Positions 6,139-8,279 of a stretch of DNA of 8,279 bases are shown here, in pieces. Source of the DNA: an uncultured Chloroflexota bacterium (GTDB taxonomy: Bacteria > Chloroflexota > Limnocylindria > Limnocylindrales > CSP1-4); the NCBI GenBank assembly GCA_903930745.1, contig CAIYZX010000617.1, forward strand, positions 1 to 8,279, given 5' to 3'. The notes beneath the pieces were generated by a model, which saw only the letters and a list, made by a program, of their open reading frames with translations, made no database searches and was not told the origin of the DNA. Position numbers and translations under genes: made by a program. Each line of letters opens with the position of its first letter. Within the stretch, counting starts at the first letter, position 1.

Positions 6139-6888
6139 GTGTCGGACTTCGAGCTGCTTCCGGCCATCGACCTCCGCGGCGGTCGTGTGGTACGGCTGCG
6201 CCAGGGAGACTTCGAGCAGGAGACCACCTACGACGACGATCCCGTCGCCATCGCCCGGACCTTCGCGGACGCGGGAGCGGAGTGGCTCCACGTGGTGGAT
6301 CTTGACGGCGCACGGAGGGGAGAGGCGGTCCAGCTGGAGATGGCGGCGGACATCGTCGCCGAGGTCCACGGGCGGACCCGGGTGGAGCTCGGGGGTGGCC
6401 TGCGGACTCCGGAGGCCGTGGCCGGAGCCCTCGGCACCGGTGCCGCCAGGGTTGCACTCGGGACGGCCGCGCTCCGCGACCCGGGCTTCGTTCTGAGCCT
6501 CGTCAACCGGTATGGCGCCGGGAGGATCGTGGCCTCCATCGACGTCCGGGATGGCCTGGCTCTCGGTGAGGGCTGGCGCGACGGAGCCGCCGGCCTCCCG
6601 GTCGCCGACGCCATCCGGATGCTGGCCTCTGCGGGGATCTCCACCTTCGAGGTGACGGCCATCGACCGCGACGGACTCCTCGGCGGTCCCGACCTCACCC
6701 TTCTTCGCGCCCTCGTGGACCTGGGCGTCGGCAGGATCGTCGCCAGCGGCGGCATCTCGTCCTTCAACGACGTGATCGCGACCCGTGGCGTTGGCTGCGG
6801 TGGCGCCATCGTGGGGCGTGCGCTGTACGAGGGCCGGATCGACCTGGCGTACCTCGTCGCGGCGATGCGCGACCTGGACAACGACTGA
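6139..6888 (+). CDS. hisA: ProFAR isomerase HisA
   Basis: HisA is a TIM-barrel Amadori isomerase that converts ProFAR to PRFAR, the substrate of HisF. The 249-residue protein has the half-barrel signatures: LLPAIDLRGGRVVRLRQG (6-23) with catalytic Asp11, HVVDLDGA (51-58), ELGGGLRT (83-90), VASIDVRDG (131-139), TAIDRDGLLGGPDL, VASGGISS, and AIVGRALYEGRIDL near the end. The start is GTG at 6139-6141, because an in-frame TAA at 6112-6114 and the lack of other start codons leave no alternative; a weak GGGA (6125-6128) precedes it. It is a paralogue of HisF but clearly the isomerase. The gene is divergent from the other his genes instead of lying between hisH and hisF. A bifunctional HisA/TrpF (PriA) role cannot be judged from the sequence alone. 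The assignment is very secure. Confidence 0.96.
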   Translation: MSDFELLPAIDLRGGRVVRLRQGDFEQETTYDDDPVAIARTFADAGAEWLHVVDLDGARRGEAVQLEMAADIVAEVHGRTRVELGGGLRTPEAVAGALGTGAARVALGTAALRDPGFVLSLVNRYGAGRIVASIDVRDGLALGEGWRDGAAGLPVADAIRMLASAGISTFEVTAIDRDGLLGGPDLTLLRALVDLGVGRIVASGGISSFNDVIATRGVGCGGAIVGRALYEGRIDLAYLVAAMRDLDND

Positions 6889-6922
6889 CGGCTCCGACCC
6901 TCCGGCGGGCCCTGGCCTGGCC
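6889..6922. other. Convergent gap without a recognisable terminator
   Basis: The 34 bases between the ends of hisA and the hydrolase gene are GC-rich with several GGCC steps but no clear stem-loop followed by a T tract on either strand. I see no intrinsic terminator. Confidence 0.5.
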
Positions 6923-8278
6923 TCAGTAGGTGAGGTCGACGGACTCGCCGTCCCAGGTCCCCCAGACCCGCCACTCGTCGCCGACCGGGGCGACGAGCAC
7001 GCGCCCGCGGTCCGAGACCAGCGACATGTCGAGGTTCCATCTCCACATGTCCACGTGGCCCGACCCGTCGAAGGCCCCTCCCTCCGCCCAGGCGCACGCG
7101 GCCAGCCGGATCGAGGACCGTCCGTCCTCGTCGATCGGCTCAAGCGTGATCGTCCCGCCCCGGTCGCATGCCAGAACGAGCCGGTCCCCGCCGTCCCAGG
7201 CCGTCACCTCCGGTGCCGAGAAGAGGTTCCATCCCAGGCCGTCCACCGCATCATCCACGGTCCGGATGGGAGAGGGCGCGAGGGGTGCGAAGGAGTCGAA
7301 GACGTCGTCCTCGCACCGCACATCTGCTGACGGCAGTGACCCGGATAGCAGGAATGCACGCATGTGCTCATCCGGGCAGGCCTCACCGGTGCTCCCGTGC
7401 GCGCCGCCGATCGTCTCCACCATTCGCGCCCCCTTGATACGTCCGGCGATGGCGCGCGCCTCGGAGATCGGCGTGATGGGATCGTCGGTTGCCGCGAGGA
7501 TCAGCGTGGGGACCCCCACGGGATCCGCCGGGACCGTCCAGGAGGCCGGCTGGCCCGGCCAGAAGACGCACGGCGCGATGGCGAGCGCGATCTCACGGGC
7601 CTGCGGATCGCGGAGCGCCGCGGCGTCCACCACGGCTTCGAAGGCCGCGAAGTCGTCGGCGATGGGCGAGGGCGAGGCACGGACGTCGGCGCACCACGTG
7701 GCGAAATAGGCGAAGTCTGCAGCCCGATCCGATCCGCCAACGTAGTCCACCAGGTGGACCATCGGGACGTCGTTGCCATGGTCGGATGCCGCCAGCGCCC
7801 GCAGCCACTGCATCCGCGTGGTCATGTCGTACTGTGCCGTGAAGCTCGCGGCCGAGAGGTCCGCGGCCGTGAGGGTCCGTCGCCCGGTTCCGCCATCGGC
7901 ATCCGGAACCTCGACGACGATGCCCCCCGCACCTGCCCGCTCCAGGAGATGCCGGAAGGCGGTGTTGGGGCTGGGAAGGTCGTGCGAGCAGTCCGAGTCC
8001 GTCCCGCACGCGGCCAGGGACGCGTCTCGTGTGGTCTCGAACCCTCGGGCCGCGGTCACCCACATGCTCGCCGCCTGCAGCGATCGGTCGATCGGCGAGT
8101 CCAGCACGAGGGCGGACACGCGGTCCGGGTGCGAGGCGGCGTAGATCTGCGCCGTGACCGTCCCGTACGAGACGCCGTAGACCGCGATCCGGTCCACGCC
8201 CAGGGCGATCCTGATGGCCTCCACGTCCTCCGCGGTCTGGACGCTCGCGTACCGCGGCAGGTCGGCGACATCGAGGCC
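6923..8278 (-). CDS. TAP-like alpha/beta hydrolase, N-terminus beyond the window edge
   Basis: This is a serine hydrolase of the alpha/beta fold resembling tripeptidyl/prolyl aminopeptidases (Abhydrolase_1 plus TAP-like C-terminal domain). 451 residues are visible and the frame is open to the right edge. The nucleophile Ser37 (numbered from the edge; codon 8168-8170) lies in YGVSYGT, the acid is probably the Asp of ATDDPITP (codon 7481-7483), and the His is in GGAHGST (codon 7397-7399). The segment from PVGVPTLIL to the Cys after LLSGSLPSADVRC fits the TAP C-terminal domain. Eight cysteines are visible, suggesting disulfides and export, but any signal peptide is outside the window. About 125 residues follow the normal family end: an acidic, Trp-containing stretch with two Cys that I do not recognise. 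Substrate is unknown. It is convergent with hisA, with no visible link to histidine synthesis. Confidence 0.88.
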   Translation of the reverse strand, partial: GLDVADLPRYASVQTAEDVEAIRIALGVDRIAVYGVSYGTVTAQIYAASHPDRVSALVLDSPIDRSLQAASMWVTAARGFETTRDASLAACGTDSDCSHDLPSPNTAFRHLLERAGAGGIVVEVPDADGGTGRRTLTAADLSAASFTAQYDMTTRMQWLRALAASDHGNDVPMVHLVDYVGGSDRAADFAYFATWCADVRASPSPIADDFAAFEAVVDAAALRDPQAREIALAIAPCVFWPGQPASWTVPADPVGVPTLILAATDDPITPISEARAIAGRIKGARMVETIGGAHGSTGEACPDEHMRAFLLSGSLPSADVRCEDDVFDSFAPLAPSPIRTVDDAVDGLGWNLFSAPEVTAWDGGDRLVLACDRGGTITLEPIDEDGRSSIRLAACAWAEGGAFDGSGHVDMWRWNLDMSLVSDRGRVLVAPVGDEWRVWGTWDGESVDLTY

Positions 8279-8279
8279 A

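Noticed and set aside
6139..6888. Calling hisA a bifunctional PriA
   Set aside because: Asp11 and Arg19 match PriA numbering, but both are also common in ordinary HisA, so the residues are not diagnostic.
6889..6922. Bidirectional intrinsic terminator between hisA and the hydrolase
   Set aside because: Only short GGCC-type self-complementary steps are present, without a stable stem or T tract.
6055..7143. A 362-codon minus-strand frame across hisA and the hydrolase end
   Set aside because: It is antisense to the whole of hisA and out of frame with the hydrolase; the two real genes explain the region.
1..8279. Mobile elements, CRISPR arrays, tRNA or rRNA genes
   Set aside because: No transposase, integrase, spaced direct repeats, cloverleaf or rRNA-like sequence was seen; the window is almost fully occupied by the genes listed.

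Overview
The window is GC-rich bacterial DNA carrying most of a histidine biosynthesis locus, followed by the C-terminal part of an unrelated secreted-type hydrolase gene. The cluster (a TrpR-like YerC regulator first, a long-form HisG with its own regulatory domain, a monofunctional HisB, GTG and TTG starts) suggests a high-GC Gram-positive-like or Chloroflexota-type bacterium. No ribosomal marker is present, so the taxonomy is only a guess.

Region 1 (about 6019 down to 1, minus strand) is one compact operon in the order yerC-like regulator, hisG, hisD, hisC, hisB, hisH, hisF, hisI. hisI runs off the left edge. All seven junctions overlap by 1 or 4 bases (ATGA, GTGA, ATGA, ATGA, TTGA, TGATG, ATGA), so there is no intergenic DNA inside the operon. 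Region 2 (6020-6138) is a divergent control region with a possible hisA promoter, a small set of overlapping inverted repeats and a short hairpin. Region 3 (6139-6888, plus strand) is hisA, transcribed away from the rest of the pathway. Region 4 (6923-8279, minus strand) is a TAP-like alpha/beta hydrolase, convergent with hisA and cut at its N-terminus by the right edge. The 34 bases between them hold no clear terminator.

HisG starts the pathway from PRPP and ATP. HisI acts as phosphoribosyl-AMP cyclohydrolase and HisA isomerises ProFAR to PRFAR. HisH and HisF together make imidazole glycerol phosphate and AICAR. HisB dehydrates, HisC transaminates and HisD oxidises histidinol to histidine. 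HisE (phosphoribosyl-ATP pyrophosphatase) and a histidinol-phosphate phosphatase are not visible; HisE could be fused to or lie downstream of the truncated hisI.

The pathway genes are ordinary and their catalytic residues are intact. The parts worth attention are regulatory and architectural: a TrpR-family protein heading the his operon with an altered ligand pocket, the palindromes in the divergent promoter region, the displaced hisA, and a roughly 125-residue C-terminal extension on the hydrolase. I see no strong evidence of a wholly new system.
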